The notes: generated by a model from the letters alone, not told the origin. Positions 8,032-16,855 are shown, counted from the first letter of the stretch. The stretch: 37,669 nt of DNA from an uncultured Helcococcus sp. (GCA_937926545.1 CALAZW010000041.1:1-37669), one strand, 5' to 3'. A program made the numbers and translations.

Positions 8032-8059
8032 TTGATAAAGCTAAATTCTATGTTATAAT
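8032..8059 (+). promoter_or_regulatory. guaB promoter
   Basis: TTGATA (8032-8037) and a perfect TATAAT (8054-8059) with a 16-bp spacer and a TGT extended -10 (8051-8053). It begins directly after the eno terminator. No purine riboswitch fits in the short leader of about 25 nt. Confidence 0.8.
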
Positions 8060-8092
8060 AAGACAAATATAAGAAAACTACGGGAGGTTATG

Positions 8093-9544
8093 ATGAAGTT
8101 TGCTGGAGAGAGTTTAACTTTTGATGATATTTTACTAAAACCGGGATACTCTGAAGTAGTACCTAGTGAAGTATCATTAAAAACTAAACTAACAAAAAAT
8201 ATTACATTAAATGTACCAATCATGTCAGCTGGTATGGATACTGTAACAGAATCTGCTATGGCTATAGCTGTTGCTAGAGAAGGTGGTATAGGTATCATAC
8301 ATAAGAACATGACTATTGAACAACAAGCAGAGCAAGTAGATAAGGTTAAAAGATCTGAACATGGGGTAATAACAGACCCATTTTTCTTATCTCCTAATCA
8401 CAAAATAAAAGATGCTTTAGAATTAATGGCCCACTTTAAGATCTCAGGAGTGCCTATAACTGATGATGAAGGCTATTTGGTTGGTATTATTACCAATAGA
8501 GATATTAGATTTGAAACAGATTTCGAAAAATATATCAAGGATGCCATGACAAGTGATAAGTTAGTCACTGCCAAAGAAGGTACATCCATGGATGAAGCTT
8601 TAGAAATTCTTAGACAATATAAGATAGAAAAATTACCTTTAGTAGATGATGAAGGTAAACTAAAGGGACTAATAACTATAAAAGATATAGAAAAATCCAT
8701 TTCTTATCCTAATTCAGCTAAAGATTCACAAGGAAGATTACTTTGTGGCGCTGCAGTTGGAGTAACTGGTGATGTTATGGAAAGAATTCAAGCTCTTGTG
8801 GATGCTAAGGTAGACCTTGTTGTAATAGATACAGCCCATGGTCATAGTGCAGGAGTATTAAAAACTGTAAGATCAATAAAAGAACACTTCCCAGACCTTG
8901 ATATAGTTGCTGGTAACGTAGCTACAGCAGAAGCTACTGAAGCCTTGATTAAGGCAGGGGCAGATGCTGTAAAGGTAGGTATAGGACCTGGTTCTATTTG
9001 TACAACTAGAATAATTGCTGGTATTGGAGTACCACAAGTATCAGCTATTATGGACGCCTATGAAGTTGCTAAAGAGTATGGCGTATCAATCATAGCTGAT
9101 GGTGGAATCAAGTACTCAGGAGACGTTACCAAGGCTCTAGCAGCTGGTGGTAGTGCTGTTATGATAGGATCCTTATTTGCAGGTTGTAAGGAATCACCTG
9201 GTGAAGAAGAATTATATGAAGGAAGAAGATATAAGGTTTATAGAGGTATGGGTTCAATAACTTCTATGAAGGCTGGATCTTCTGATAGATACTTCCAACA
9301 AAACTCTAAAAAGTTAGTACCAGAAGGAGTTGAAGGAAGGGTTGAATACAAGGGACCTTTATCTGATGTAGTTTTCCAATTACTGGGAGGCTTAAGGGCT
9401 GGTATGGGATATGTGGGAGCAGCAGGAATACCACAGTTACAAGAAAATACACAGTTTGTTAAGATAACTAGTGCTTCACTAATTGAATCTCATCCCCATG
9501 ATATAAACATAACCAAAGAATCACCAAACTATAGTAGTAGATAG
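8093..9544 (+). CDS. guaB: IMP dehydrogenase
   Basis: Oxidises IMP to XMP with NAD+, the committed step of GMP synthesis. From this start it is 483 residues. The (beta/alpha)8 barrel is interrupted by a CBS pair (about 92-205; HGVITDPFFLS through GLITIKDIEKS). The active-site loop GIGPGSICTTR carries Cys303, followed by ADGGIKYSGD, the IMP-phosphate-binding GGSAVMIGSLFAG, and the flap YRGMGS. GGGAGGT ends one base before an ATG at 8090, so the second ATG at 8093 is better spaced. It is monocistronic, with its own promoter and terminator. Confidence 0.97.
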   Translation: MKFAGESLTFDDILLKPGYSEVVPSEVSLKTKLTKNITLNVPIMSAGMDTVTESAMAIAVAREGGIGIIHKNMTIEQQAEQVDKVKRSEHGVITDPFFLSPNHKIKDALELMAHFKISGVPITDDEGYLVGIITNRDIRFETDFEKYIKDAMTSDKLVTAKEGTSMDEALEILRQYKIEKLPLVDDEGKLKGLITIKDIEKSISYPNSAKDSQGRLLCGAAVGVTGDVMERIQALVDAKVDLVVIDTAHGHSAGVLKTVRSIKEHFPDLDIVAGNVATAEATEALIKAGADAVKVGIGPGSICTTRIIAGIGVPQVSAIMDAYEVAKEYGVSIIADGGIKYSGDVTKALAAGGSAVMIGSLFAGCKESPGEEELYEGRRYKVYRGMGSITSMKAGSSDRYFQQNSKKLVPEGVEGRVEYKGPLSDVVFQLLGGLRAGMGYVGAAGIPQLQENTQFVKITSASLIESHPHDINITKESPNYSSR

Positions 9545-9553
9545 ATAAAGTAG

Positions 9554-9583
9554 ATGACTCAGGCAACTGGGTCATTTTTTTTT
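9554..9583 (+). terminator. guaB terminator
   Basis: ATGACTCAG (9554-9562), a GCAA loop and CTGGGTCAT (9567-9575) pair over 9 bp with one G-U, followed by eight or more T residues. Confidence 0.88.
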
Positions 9584-9585
9584 GC

Positions 9586-9615
9586 TTTACAGACAGGTTG
9601 GTTTTTTGCTATAAT
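9586..9615 (+). promoter_or_regulatory. promoter of the DMT transporter gene
   Basis: TTTACA (9586-9591), an 18-bp spacer, a TGC extended -10 and TATAAT (9610-9615). It starts directly after the guaB terminator T-run. Confidence 0.7.
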
Positions 9616-9646
9616 CTTATCTGTTATTATATTAAAAGGAGGCATT

Positions 9647-10552
9647 ATGAACGAATTTACATGGTTTTCACTAGCTTTGATAGCCACATTTTTTTGGGGA
9701 CTATCAGATGTAACATTTAAAAGGGGAACAGACCCAGACGACCCTTACAGCCATTTGAGAATCTTAATTATGATTGGTATTATGATGGGAATTCAAGCTT
9801 TCTTTGAATTATATAAATTATATAGTAATGGATTAACATATAGCATTAGAACTGGTTTAATCTATTTTCCAATTTCATTTTTATATATTTTATCAATGGG
9901 AGTGGATTTTTATGGTTATAGGTATTTACGAATATCAGTTGGATCTCCAGTAGCTTCAACATCAGGTGCAATCGCAGGTTTATTGGCCTATAAGGTCCTA
10001 AAGAAACCTATGACAGGCATACAATTTTTTGCAATTATATTAATAGCAGTAGGTTTAATAGCCTTGGCCTATATGGAACATCTAGATTCAAAGAAGGAAA
10101 AACTATCCAAGAAAGAAATAGCAGGAATGGGGGCAGCGGCCTTTATATTTCCAGTTACATACGCTATTGTTGACTCAATAGCCACATTCTTAGATGATGT
10201 GTATTTGACAAAGTACTTAACAGAAGAAGAGGCTCTAATATCTTTTGAGATGACCTTTTTAATTGTTGCCCTAATAGCTTTGTTTTATTTGGTAGTTATT
10301 AAGAAACAAGAATACAAGTTAAAAAATGAAAAATTCAATATGTTAGGTGGTATATTTGAAACTGCCGGTCAATTTTTCTATGTTTATGCCCTAAGTGGTA
10401 ACTCAGTAGTATCAGCTCCAGTAATGAGCTTGGATGGTATTGTTGCAACTGTAATAGGAGGCATTTGGTTAAAGGAAAAATTATCTAAAAAACAATATGC
10501 AACTATAGCCATGATAGGTGTGGGAGTATTTATACTAGGATTTTTCGAATAA
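9647..10552 (+). CDS. EamA/DMT-family membrane transporter
   Basis: This integral membrane protein of 301 residues has about ten hydrophobic helices in two similar halves, each beginning with the family's FWG/GxxxTxGQ-like helix patterns (FFWGLSDVTFK near 14-24; GGIFETAGQFFYVYAL in the second half). A helix ending in GGIWLKEKLSKKQ is typical of EamA domain ends. The drug/metabolite transporter family exports or imports small metabolites; the substrate is not predictable here. The frame stays open upstream to 9554, but that stretch runs through the guaB terminator and the promoter. The ATG at 9647 follows AAAGGAGG and is the real start. Confidence 0.88.
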   Translation: MNEFTWFSLALIATFFWGLSDVTFKRGTDPDDPYSHLRILIMIGIMMGIQAFFELYKLYSNGLTYSIRTGLIYFPISFLYILSMGVDFYGYRYLRISVGSPVASTSGAIAGLLAYKVLKKPMTGIQFFAIILIAVGLIALAYMEHLDSKKEKLSKKEIAGMGAAAFIFPVTYAIVDSIATFLDDVYLTKYLTEEEALISFEMTFLIVALIALFYLVVIKKQEYKLKNEKFNMLGGIFETAGQFFYVYALSGNSVVSAPVMSLDGIVATVIGGIWLKEKLSKKQYATIAMIGVGVFILGFFE

Positions 10553-10579
10553 AAAATAAGCTTCTTTGAAGCTTATTTT
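10553..10579. terminator. bidirectional terminator between convergent genes
   Basis: AAAATAAGCTTC (10553-10564) and GAAGCTTATTTT (10568-10579) form a perfect 12-bp stem with a TTT loop, with A/T runs on both flanks. It serves the DMT gene on the plus strand and the VWA gene on the minus strand, whose stop codon is inside the stem. Confidence 0.85.
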
Positions 10580-12284
10580 AATTTAACTCATTTTTTAAAT
10601 AAGAACTGATAATTTGAGAAAATCTATCTATATTTTTAATATAGGCAAAGGAAGAACCGTAAATTTTCTTCATTATAGAAATATCATCCTCAAGGCCTGT
10701 ATAAACTGCCAAGGTGGTGATATTTTGAGCCTGTAATTTTCTAAGTTCTAGGGCACTATCATTAATGGCATAGTTTCCTTCGTATTTGCTGGCAGATTTG
10801 GCCGAGTAGTTATTAATTTTTTGTCTGACATCATTGGGCTTACCATCTGTTAAAATTAGGACTAATCTGTTGTCATAGGTGTTTTCAGCCATTAGCTTTG
10901 CCAAGAGTCTAAAGGCAAGCCCATCCCTATTGGATCCTGACGGCAAGTATTCAAATATTTTTTTATTGGCATCTTTGGATTCCCTATAGTCCCTAAATAC
11001 TTTTAAAACCAGGTAGTCTTCAATATTATTAAAGGAGAGTACCCTGGTTGGTATATTAAGCCTGGTGAAGGCTTCGGTTATAACAAAGGCCTGGGCGGCT
11101 ATTAAATCCTGGTTTTCCTTTTGAGAAGCAGATGAATCCAATAAAATATCAAGGGAAAGACTTCCTCTTTCTTCCTTACTTTCTTTTTTAAATATCTTAT
11201 TGTCTGACATGAACTTATTCCTATAAAGTCTATTGGGAACTAAAAAACCGTGGGCAGATCTATTCTTTACATATTCCAAGTCATTTAAGAGACTATTTTC
11301 TATGCTTTTTTCCAAATCCCTTATATTTCTATCATATAAAAACAACTTATCTTGGTAGGAGGCTAAATTTTCTTGGTAGTTTTCATCCATTAGAGTCTTT
11401 CTATACCTGGCTTCCACATTATCTCCATAGTTTCCACTGGTAATTAAAATCTTACTATTTTTATGATGATCCCTACAAATAATATTTTCCAATCTTTTAT
11501 TTAAGCCTTCATTTATAGCTGATTGACCAAAAATATTTTCGACTTGTTCTCTCTTGTTGTCTATGGCCTGGTCCTCCAAGTTCAGGTTTAAGATTCTTTC
11601 ATCCTTGAGAACCCTGTTATCCAGGTCCATTTCTAAAGTAAATTCGGCAGAACCTATTAGGCCATAGTAGTCGTCTAGTCTATTATCATTTTTATTCTTA
11701 TTTTTTTTTCTATCCTTTAAAAATTCATCCAGATCCTTCTTGCCATTGGGAGCCTCCTTACTTTTATCCTTGAAGGATATAATAAAAAAGTCTCCAATTA
11801 AATTATTGAAATTCTCAATAAAGTCACTAGTAGATTTGGATTTATCAAGATCTAAAAGGGCATTTATAAGTTTTCTTTTAGCCAGGTCAACCTTGGGAAC
11901 CCTATTAAAAAATTTTAAGGTCAGGGATTTTTTTACCTCTTCCACAATATTTCTAGCCTCATGGTGATCATAATATTTTTTAGTGGCAAGAAAATATTCA
12001 TACCTGTATTCCTTACTGACAGGTCTTTCCTTTTCAAGTAGGGGGGCCAGGTAGTTTTCCAAGGCCATAAAGAATAAATTTTTAAATGTATTTTCATCGT
12101 TAAAGCCATCCAGATAAACTAGATAATCCAAGACCATTTCAGAGTCCATAAGCCTATAAATAGATCCTATAATTAATTTCTCATAGAAAGTTTTTTCTTC
12201 CAGATCCTCCCAAGTGGTAAAGTCCAATTGATAGTCCTTGGCCAAGGTCCATAAAAGATTATAATCCCGCCTATTATTTTCCAT
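10578..12284 (-). CDS. VWA-domain protein, NorD/CoxE-like partner of MoxR
   Basis: A 568-residue protein ends in a von Willebrand A domain (about 370-566). The metal-ion site (MIDAS) is complete: DSSAS at about 383-387, the SNRDG loop at about 451-455 and LTDGKPND at about 478-485. The long N-terminal part is helical and charged and I cannot assign it; the spacing resembles the NorD/CobT-type proteins that pair with MoxR ATPases. In that family the pair acts as a chaperone for cofactor insertion or activation of a target complex. The first ATG (12293) touches the AGGAG site, so the ATG at 12284 is preferred. The gene overlaps the end of the moxR-like gene, which implies coupled translation. 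The target is unknown. Confidence 0.88.
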   Translation of the reverse strand: MENNRRDYNLLWTLAKDYQLDFTTWEDLEEKTFYEKLIIGSIYRLMDSEMVLDYLVYLDGFNDENTFKNLFFMALENYLAPLLEKERPVSKEYRYEYFLATKKYYDHHEARNIVEEVKKSLTLKFFNRVPKVDLAKRKLINALLDLDKSKSTSDFIENFNNLIGDFFIISFKDKSKEAPNGKKDLDEFLKDRKKNKNKNDNRLDDYYGLIGSAEFTLEMDLDNRVLKDERILNLNLEDQAIDNKREQVENIFGQSAINEGLNKRLENIICRDHHKNSKILITSGNYGDNVEARYRKTLMDENYQENLASYQDKLFLYDRNIRDLEKSIENSLLNDLEYVKNRSAHGFLVPNRLYRNKFMSDNKIFKKESKEERGSLSLDILLDSSASQKENQDLIAAQAFVITEAFTRLNIPTRVLSFNNIEDYLVLKVFRDYRESKDANKKIFEYLPSGSNRDGLAFRLLAKLMAENTYDNRLVLILTDGKPNDVRQKINNYSAKSASKYEGNYAINDSALELRKLQAQNITTLAVYTGLEDDISIMKKIYGSSFAYIKNIDRFSQIISSYLKNELN

Positions 12285-13191
12285 TAAAAACATCTCCTGC
12301 TTTTAAGTCCTTAGGGAAGTTTAATTTTATCAAGTCCATTAGAACTTGTTTTTCAAATTCATCAAAGGTCTTATTTACAACTCCCATTTCTAGAGCCTCT
12401 ATAGGTTGTAAACCCATTTCTATGGCACCTAGGGCTGAGATTAATCCCCTAAGGTCTAGGGCCTTGGAGGATATTTCTGAATTTTCCACCTTAAGTTCTA
12501 TATCCTTGAAGAAATCAATAAAGTATTGGGCCTGGTCAGCCTTTATAGTTGGGTAGTTAAGACTAATAATTTGGCCTAGGACCTCTTTGGATACACTAGG
12601 CATATCAATAATCATAAACCTGGACAAAAGGGCCTCATTAAGCTCTCTAGTCCCTAGATAGCCATAATTCATGGTGGCTATGAATCGGCTGGAAGGATTT
12701 AACTTTATTCTGTCATAACCAGCAACATCTATAACTCTTCTGTAGTCTAGGGCTGAGTGTAGAACAGCCAAGGCTTCATTTTTAGCCATATTAACTTCAT
12801 CAAATACGGCGAAACCACCTTCCTCTGCAGCCAGATAGATAGGTCCCTTTCTCAATTGGACCTGGTTATCCTTAAAGGTATCCATGCCAATAAGTTGAGC
12901 TTCATCCGTGTTCACATGGAAGGAAACATTCCAGGCAGGTCTATTAAATAGCTGGGCCAGATTGTCAGCTAAAAGGTTTTTACCAGTGGCCTTAGGACCT
13001 ACTAGTAGGATGTGTTGTCCTTGAAGTAGGGCAGTGATAGCCTGTTCCCAAACCTTTTTTCCAATATAAATATAGTCAGCCTTAGGCACTCTGTATTCAA
13101 ACTTATCATCTATAGGATATTTCTCTCTAAACTCAATTACCTTTTCAAGTAAATCTTCTGATATATTTTGCTTTCTTAACTCTTCAATCAT
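12274..13191 (-). CDS. MoxR-family AAA+ ATPase
   Basis: A 305-residue AAA+ ATPase. The Walker A is GPKATGKN (65-72): its last position is Asn72 where Ser/Thr normally binds Mg2+. Walker B is FAVFDEVN (127-134), sensor 1 is IATMNYG around Asn175, and an arginine-finger candidate is Arg191 in LLSRF. The DEVN, the MDTFKDNQVQLRKGPIYLA-type insert and the C-terminal lid are typical of MoxR/CbbQ/NorQ ATPases. Members couple ATP hydrolysis to a VWA partner, here the overlapping downstream gene. A GAGAGG site precedes the ATG. It is transcribed divergently from the hydrogenase genes, which makes that enzyme a candidate client, but only by position. Confidence 0.93.
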   Translation of the reverse strand: MIEELRKQNISEDLLEKVIEFREKYPIDDKFEYRVPKADYIYIGKKVWEQAITALLQGQHILLVGPKATGKNLLADNLAQLFNRPAWNVSFHVNTDEAQLIGMDTFKDNQVQLRKGPIYLAAEEGGFAVFDEVNMAKNEALAVLHSALDYRRVIDVAGYDRIKLNPSSRFIATMNYGYLGTRELNEALLSRFMIIDMPSVSKEVLGQIISLNYPTIKADQAQYFIDFFKDIELKVENSEISSKALDLRGLISALGAIEMGLQPIEALEMGVVNKTFDEFEKQVLMDLIKLNFPKDLKAGDVFNGK

Positions 13192-13217
13192 ATTATTAAC
13201 CTCTCTTAAATCATATC

Positions 13218-13223
13218 ATTATA
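13218..13223 (-). promoter_or_regulatory. candidate -10 of the moxR-VWA operon
   Basis: On the minus strand this reads TATAAT, about 30 nt upstream of the moxR-like start codon. No good -35 is seen at 16-18 bp (TTTATA is the nearest), so the call is weak. Confidence 0.4.
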
Positions 13224-13268
13224 TTAAGATAAACTAACTCTTATAAAACATCAAGGATTGTTATTAAT

Positions 13269-13297
13269 TATACATAATAATGAACTTATGCTATAAT
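13269..13297 (+). promoter_or_regulatory. promoter of the [2Fe-2S]/hydrogenase operon
   Basis: Perfect TATAAT (13292-13297) with a TGC extended -10 (13289-13291). The -35 is weak (TATACA, 13269-13274, 17-bp spacer). An AAGGAGG ribosome site follows before the ATG at 13325. Confidence 0.65.
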
Positions 13298-13324
13298 ATT
13301 CTTATCACATTATAAGGAGGCACT

Positions 13325-13594
13325 ATGAAAATTAAGGTATGTATGGGAAACAATTGCGTTCTTAATGGAGCTATGGAAATGTGGGATCAAATCTCAAGTA
13401 TCAATGAATTGATCGAAGCTCATCCTGAAAACTACAAGATAGATAGGATAGAATTAGAACCGATTAAATGTCAAAAAATTTGTAAAACTAAAGCTGATCA
13501 TATTACACCATTGGTGATAGTAGACGACCAAATTATTGACGACTATGAAAACAGGTTAGTAATGGAACATATTATGAAGTTAATTAGTAAATAA
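13325..13594 (+). CDS. thioredoxin-like [2Fe-2S] ferredoxin (NuoE-C-terminal type)
   Basis: A small 89-residue protein with four cysteines in the arrangement of thioredoxin-fold [2Fe-2S] proteins: Cys6 and Cys11 in VCMGNNCVLNG, and the pair in KCQKICKTK (about 49 and 53). It resembles the C-terminal domain of NuoE/HndA subunits without the helical N-terminal domain. It lies 12 bases upstream of the [FeFe] hydrogenase gene in the same operon, so it is probably an electron carrier or a detached subunit for that enzyme. No signal peptide is present, so it is cytosolic. The exact partner is inferred from position. Confidence 0.85.
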   Translation: MKIKVCMGNNCVLNGAMEMWDQISSINELIEAHPENYKIDRIELEPIKCQKICKTKADHITPLVIVDDQIIDDYENRLVMEHIMKLISK

Positions 13595-13606
13595 ATGGAG
13601 TTGTAG

Positions 13607-15109
13607 ATGAAAGAGACATATACGGATTTAATTTATTTGAGAAGGAAGGTTTTTGCAGAGGTTGCAAAGATTGCCTTTGAGAAAAAAGATTTATCAGAAT
13701 TGGTAAATTTATCATATAACATATTGCCAGGGGAAGTTGCTACATATAGGGATAGTATCTTTAAAGAGAGAGCTATCTTAGAAGAAAGAATTAGATTGAC
13801 CATGGGCTTGGAAGTTAGAAAGCCAACCGAGTTCAGTCTAATTACTGACGGAATGGAAAAATACGACATGAAAGAGGTTCATTTTGATCAACCTTTAGTA
13901 AACGTGATTCCTTACGCATGCGAAGCATGTCCAACAAAAAGATTAATGGTTACCAACAACTGTAGAAAGTGCCTGGGCCATCCATGTATTAATAGCTGTC
14001 CAGTTAATGCCATAACCATGGGCAAGGACGGGGCTATAATAGACCAAGAAAAGTGTATTAAATGTGGAAGGTGTAAACAAGCATGTCCTTATAGTGCCAT
14101 TATTCAATTTGATAGGCCTTGTGCTTCTGTTTGTGGAGTTGATGCTATCGAAAGTGATGACTTGGGAAGGGCCAAGATTAATCCAGATAAGTGCGTATCA
14201 TGTGGTAGATGTATGATGGAATGTCCTTTTGGAGCCATCATGGACAAGAGTCAAATATTCCAATTATCCAGATCCCTTGCAGACAACGAGAAAAACTACG
14301 CAATAATTGCACCTTCTTTCATAGGTCAATTTGGTGTTTTATCCTCACCGCTACAAATAATAGAGGCTATCAAGGCTCTAGGATTTAGAAATGTTGTTGA
14401 GGTTAGTTTGGGAGCAGACATAACTACAGTTAGAGAAGCTGGTGAGTTTGTTGAGAAGGTACCAGAAGAGATACCATTTATGGCTACAAGTTGCTGTAAC
14501 TCATGGACTCTAATGGTTGAAAAGAAATTCCCAGAGTTTAAAGATTATGTATCAGATTCAGCTACTCCAATGTTGGAGACTGCAAAATATATAAAATCTG
14601 TGGAACCAGAGGCGAGAATAACCTTTATAGGTCCTTGTATCTCTAAAAAGCTAGAAGGTATGAGAGATCATGTTAAAGACTATGTTGACTATGTAATAAC
14701 CTATGAAGAACTTATGGGTATGTTTGTAGCCAAAGATATAGAACCGGCAGACATGGAGGTAAGTTCAGATATCAAATATTCATCTTCTCTAGGAAGAGGA
14801 TTTGCCGCAGCTGGTGGAGTTGCCAATGCAGTTAAGGAAACGGCAGAAAAGATGGATCCAGATTTGGATATTAAGGTGGCTTCAGCGTCTAACTTGGCTG
14901 ATTGTGTAAAATTGATGAAAATTGCCAAGGCTGGTAAGTACGATGGATATTTATTAGAGGGTATGGCTTGTCCAGGAGGATGTATAGCAGGTCCTGGTTG
15001 CATGTCATCATCACCAAGATTAAAGAAGGAATTAAAGAACTTTATGGATGAGGCTGAGGTTTATTATCCAACAGACAACTTAAATTTAGAGGAAGAATTA
15101 GATGGCTAA
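13607..15109 (+). CDS. [FeFe] hydrogenase, monomeric, group B-like
   Basis: This 500-residue iron hydrogenase interconverts protons plus electrons with H2. The C-terminal H-cluster motifs are TSCCNSW (294-300), GPCISKKLE (342-350) and EGMACPGGCIAGPG (451-464), supplying the four cluster cysteines. The usual TSCCPGW and MPCxxKxxE of group A enzymes are altered (Asn in place of Pro, GPC in place of MPC), which fits group B. The N-terminal half carries a Cys-rich set around 105-126 (CEACPTKRL through CRKCLGHPC) and ferredoxin-type CxxCxxC runs at about 150-160 and 196-206. No H-cluster maturases (HydE/F/G) lie in the window. A terminator stem overlaps its stop codon. Confidence 0.95.
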   Translation: MKETYTDLIYLRRKVFAEVAKIAFEKKDLSELVNLSYNILPGEVATYRDSIFKERAILEERIRLTMGLEVRKPTEFSLITDGMEKYDMKEVHFDQPLVNVIPYACEACPTKRLMVTNNCRKCLGHPCINSCPVNAITMGKDGAIIDQEKCIKCGRCKQACPYSAIIQFDRPCASVCGVDAIESDDLGRAKINPDKCVSCGRCMMECPFGAIMDKSQIFQLSRSLADNEKNYAIIAPSFIGQFGVLSSPLQIIEAIKALGFRNVVEVSLGADITTVREAGEFVEKVPEEIPFMATSCCNSWTLMVEKKFPEFKDYVSDSATPMLETAKYIKSVEPEARITFIGPCISKKLEGMRDHVKDYVDYVITYEELMGMFVAKDIEPADMEVSSDIKYSSSLGRGFAAAGGVANAVKETAEKMDPDLDIKVASASNLADCVKLMKIAKAGKYDGYLLEGMACPGGCIAGPGCMSSSPRLKKELKNFMDEAEVYYPTDNLNLEEELDG

Positions 15110-15132
15110 ACCGAAAGGTTTAGTCATTTTTA
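15102..15132 (+). terminator. terminator of the hydrogenase operon
   Basis: ATGGCTAAACC (15102-15112), a GAAA tetraloop and GGTTTAGTCAT (15117-15127) form an 11-bp stem with one G-U, followed by TTTTTATT. The hydrogenase stop codon (15107-15109) is inside the 5' arm. Confidence 0.88.
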
Positions 15133-15145
15133 TTCCATGAAATCG

Positions 15146-15174
15146 TTGTTCACAATATCCTAATATGTTATTAT
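15146..15174 (+). promoter_or_regulatory. promoter of the pyrophosphatase-glycogen operon
   Basis: TTGTTC (15146-15151), a 17-bp spacer and TATTAT (15169-15174) with a TGT extended -10. No other convincing promoter is seen before 28097, so it probably drives about 13 kb. An imperfect cre-like sequence overlaps the -35. Confidence 0.6.
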
Positions 15175-15206
15175 GGAGTTGAAGAATATTATTAGGAAGG
15201 TGAAAA

Positions 15207-16853
15207 ATGAAGGAGAAAGTGTATATTACTGGACATAAAAATCCAGATACAGATTCAATATGCTCAGCATTAGCCTATGCGGATTTAAAAAATAGAAGGG
15301 GAGACGTAGAGGCTCAAGCGATTAGAATTGGAGAGCTAAATCAGGAAACCAAGTTTGTCTTAGACTATTTTGGGGTACAACCACCAGAGTATGTCGGTAC
15401 CTTAAAGTTAAAGGTTAAAGATTTACAATTGGATCATGCCCATAGTGTGGCTCCAGAAATATCCATAAATAAGGCTATTAAATTCTTGCAAGAGGGAAAT
15501 CATACCTCTTTGCCAGTGGTAGATGAAGATGACGGACTTGTTGGTATCGTATCCACATCAAATTTAACCAGATCCTATATGGAAGTTTGGGATGATAGAA
15601 TCCTATGGAGGGCTAAGACTTCAGTAGATAATATAATAGATGTTATTTCTGCTGAAATTGTAAACTATCCTAAGGACTATAAGCCCTATGATGGTCGCAT
15701 AGTAGTTTATGTTAGTGAGGCTGATCAGGAAGGTCACGTGGCCAAGGGAGATATAGTTGTAGGTGGAAACAGAGATGATGTTCACAGGGAGGCCATAGAT
15801 AGGAAGGCTGGTATCTTAATCTTATCCAGTGGGGCTAAGATGAAGGATGAAACCTTGGAACTTGCTAAGAAGAACAACCTTATAGTTTTATCTACCAAAT
15901 ATAATTCCTTTATGGTATCAAGGCTTTTACCACAGGCTATACCATTAAAATACGTGATGACTACAGAAAACTTAACCTATTTCCACCCGGAGGATTTTCT
16001 AGAAGATGTGGAAAGGGTAATTAAGACTAAAAAGTATAGGTCTTTCCCAGTTTTAGACCATAAGAATAGGGTTGTGGGAAATATATCTAGAAACCATCTT
16101 TTATTGGACAGAAAGAAAAAACTTATTATGGTTGACCACAATGAGAGAAACCAGTCAATTGATGATTTTGATACGGTTGAAGTCATTGAAATAATAGACC
16201 ATCATAGGGTAGCTAATATCCATACCAATGGACCTATCTATTTTAGAAATATACCAGTGGGATCCACTGCTACTATAATTTCTATGATGTTCTTTGAACA
16301 AGGGGTTATACCAAGTAAACCAATAGCGGGAATCTTGGCATCAGCTATAATTTCTGACACCCTATTGTTCAGATCTCCAACAACTACAAAAACAGACAAG
16401 CAAATCTTAATGAGATTGGCGAGAATCGCAGATTTAGATGTGGAAGAATACGCTATGAAAATGTTCAAGGCTGGAACGTCCCTTGATAATAAAAAGCCTT
16501 CAGACATCTTAACAGCAGATTCTAAAGTCTTTAATATTGAAGAGGAAAAGGTTAAGGTAAGTCAAACCTTTACTACTGATTTGGAATCATTGGGAAACAT
16601 AGAAGAAAGACTTGTGAAGAGAATGCAGGAAATGAGAACAGAAAATGGGGATGATGTTTTCGTTTTATTAATAACTGATATTTTCGCTCAAAAGTCTAGA
16701 GTATTAGTGGTTGGTAAATTTGGAGAATCCATAGCCAAGGAATTTGAAGAGGATTTGGTAGAGTGTGGATTTTTAGTAGATGGACTTTTGTCTCGTAAGA
16801 AGCAATTTATACCAAAAATAACAGCTGCTATAAATAAGGCAAAGGAAGTATAA
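15207..16853 (+). CDS. ppaC: family II Mn-dependent inorganic pyrophosphatase with CBS-DRTGG-CBS insert
   Basis: Hydrolyses PPi to two phosphates. The DHH catalytic domain is split: the N-terminal ITGHKNPDTDS supplies His10, Asp14 and Asp16; after a long insert come MVDHNERNQS (Asp310) and EIIDHHRV (331-333), then PVGSTATII. The C-terminal DHHA2 domain ends with the substrate-binding LLSRKKQF. The insert (about 70-300) holds CBS, DRTGG-like and CBS modules. At 548 residues it is the length of the nucleotide-regulated CBS-PPases; family precedent is inhibition by AMP/ADP and activation by ATP or diadenosine polyphosphates. The stop is two bases before glgB, so it is the first gene of the glycogen operon and can remove the PPi made by GlgC. 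Confidence 0.96.
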   Translation: MKEKVYITGHKNPDTDSICSALAYADLKNRRGDVEAQAIRIGELNQETKFVLDYFGVQPPEYVGTLKLKVKDLQLDHAHSVAPEISINKAIKFLQEGNHTSLPVVDEDDGLVGIVSTSNLTRSYMEVWDDRILWRAKTSVDNIIDVISAEIVNYPKDYKPYDGRIVVYVSEADQEGHVAKGDIVVGGNRDDVHREAIDRKAGILILSSGAKMKDETLELAKKNNLIVLSTKYNSFMVSRLLPQAIPLKYVMTTENLTYFHPEDFLEDVERVIKTKKYRSFPVLDHKNRVVGNISRNHLLLDRKKKLIMVDHNERNQSIDDFDTVEVIEIIDHHRVANIHTNGPIYFRNIPVGSTATIISMMFFEQGVIPSKPIAGILASAIISDTLLFRSPTTTKTDKQILMRLARIADLDVEEYAMKMFKAGTSLDNKKPSDILTADSKVFNIEEEKVKVSQTFTTDLESLGNIEERLVKRMQEMRTENGDDVFVLLITDIFAQKSRVLVVGKFGESIAKEFEEDLVECGFLVDGLLSRKKQFIPKITAAINKAKEV

Positions 16854-16855
16854 GC

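Noticed and set aside
9554..9646. N-terminal extension of the DMT transporter.
   Set aside because: The extra frame runs through the guaB terminator and the transporter's own promoter. The ATG at 9647 has an AAAGGAGG site.
12284..12293. Upstream ATG (12293) as the VWA protein start.
   Set aside because: The AGGAG site is directly adjacent with no spacer. The second ATG has a workable distance.
15137..15152. cre-like sequence (ATGAAATCG, then TTGTTCA) over the -35 of the pyrophosphatase-glycogen operon.
   Set aside because: The left half fits a cre, but the right half is shifted by one base and loses the conserved C-A pair. Not strong enough to call.
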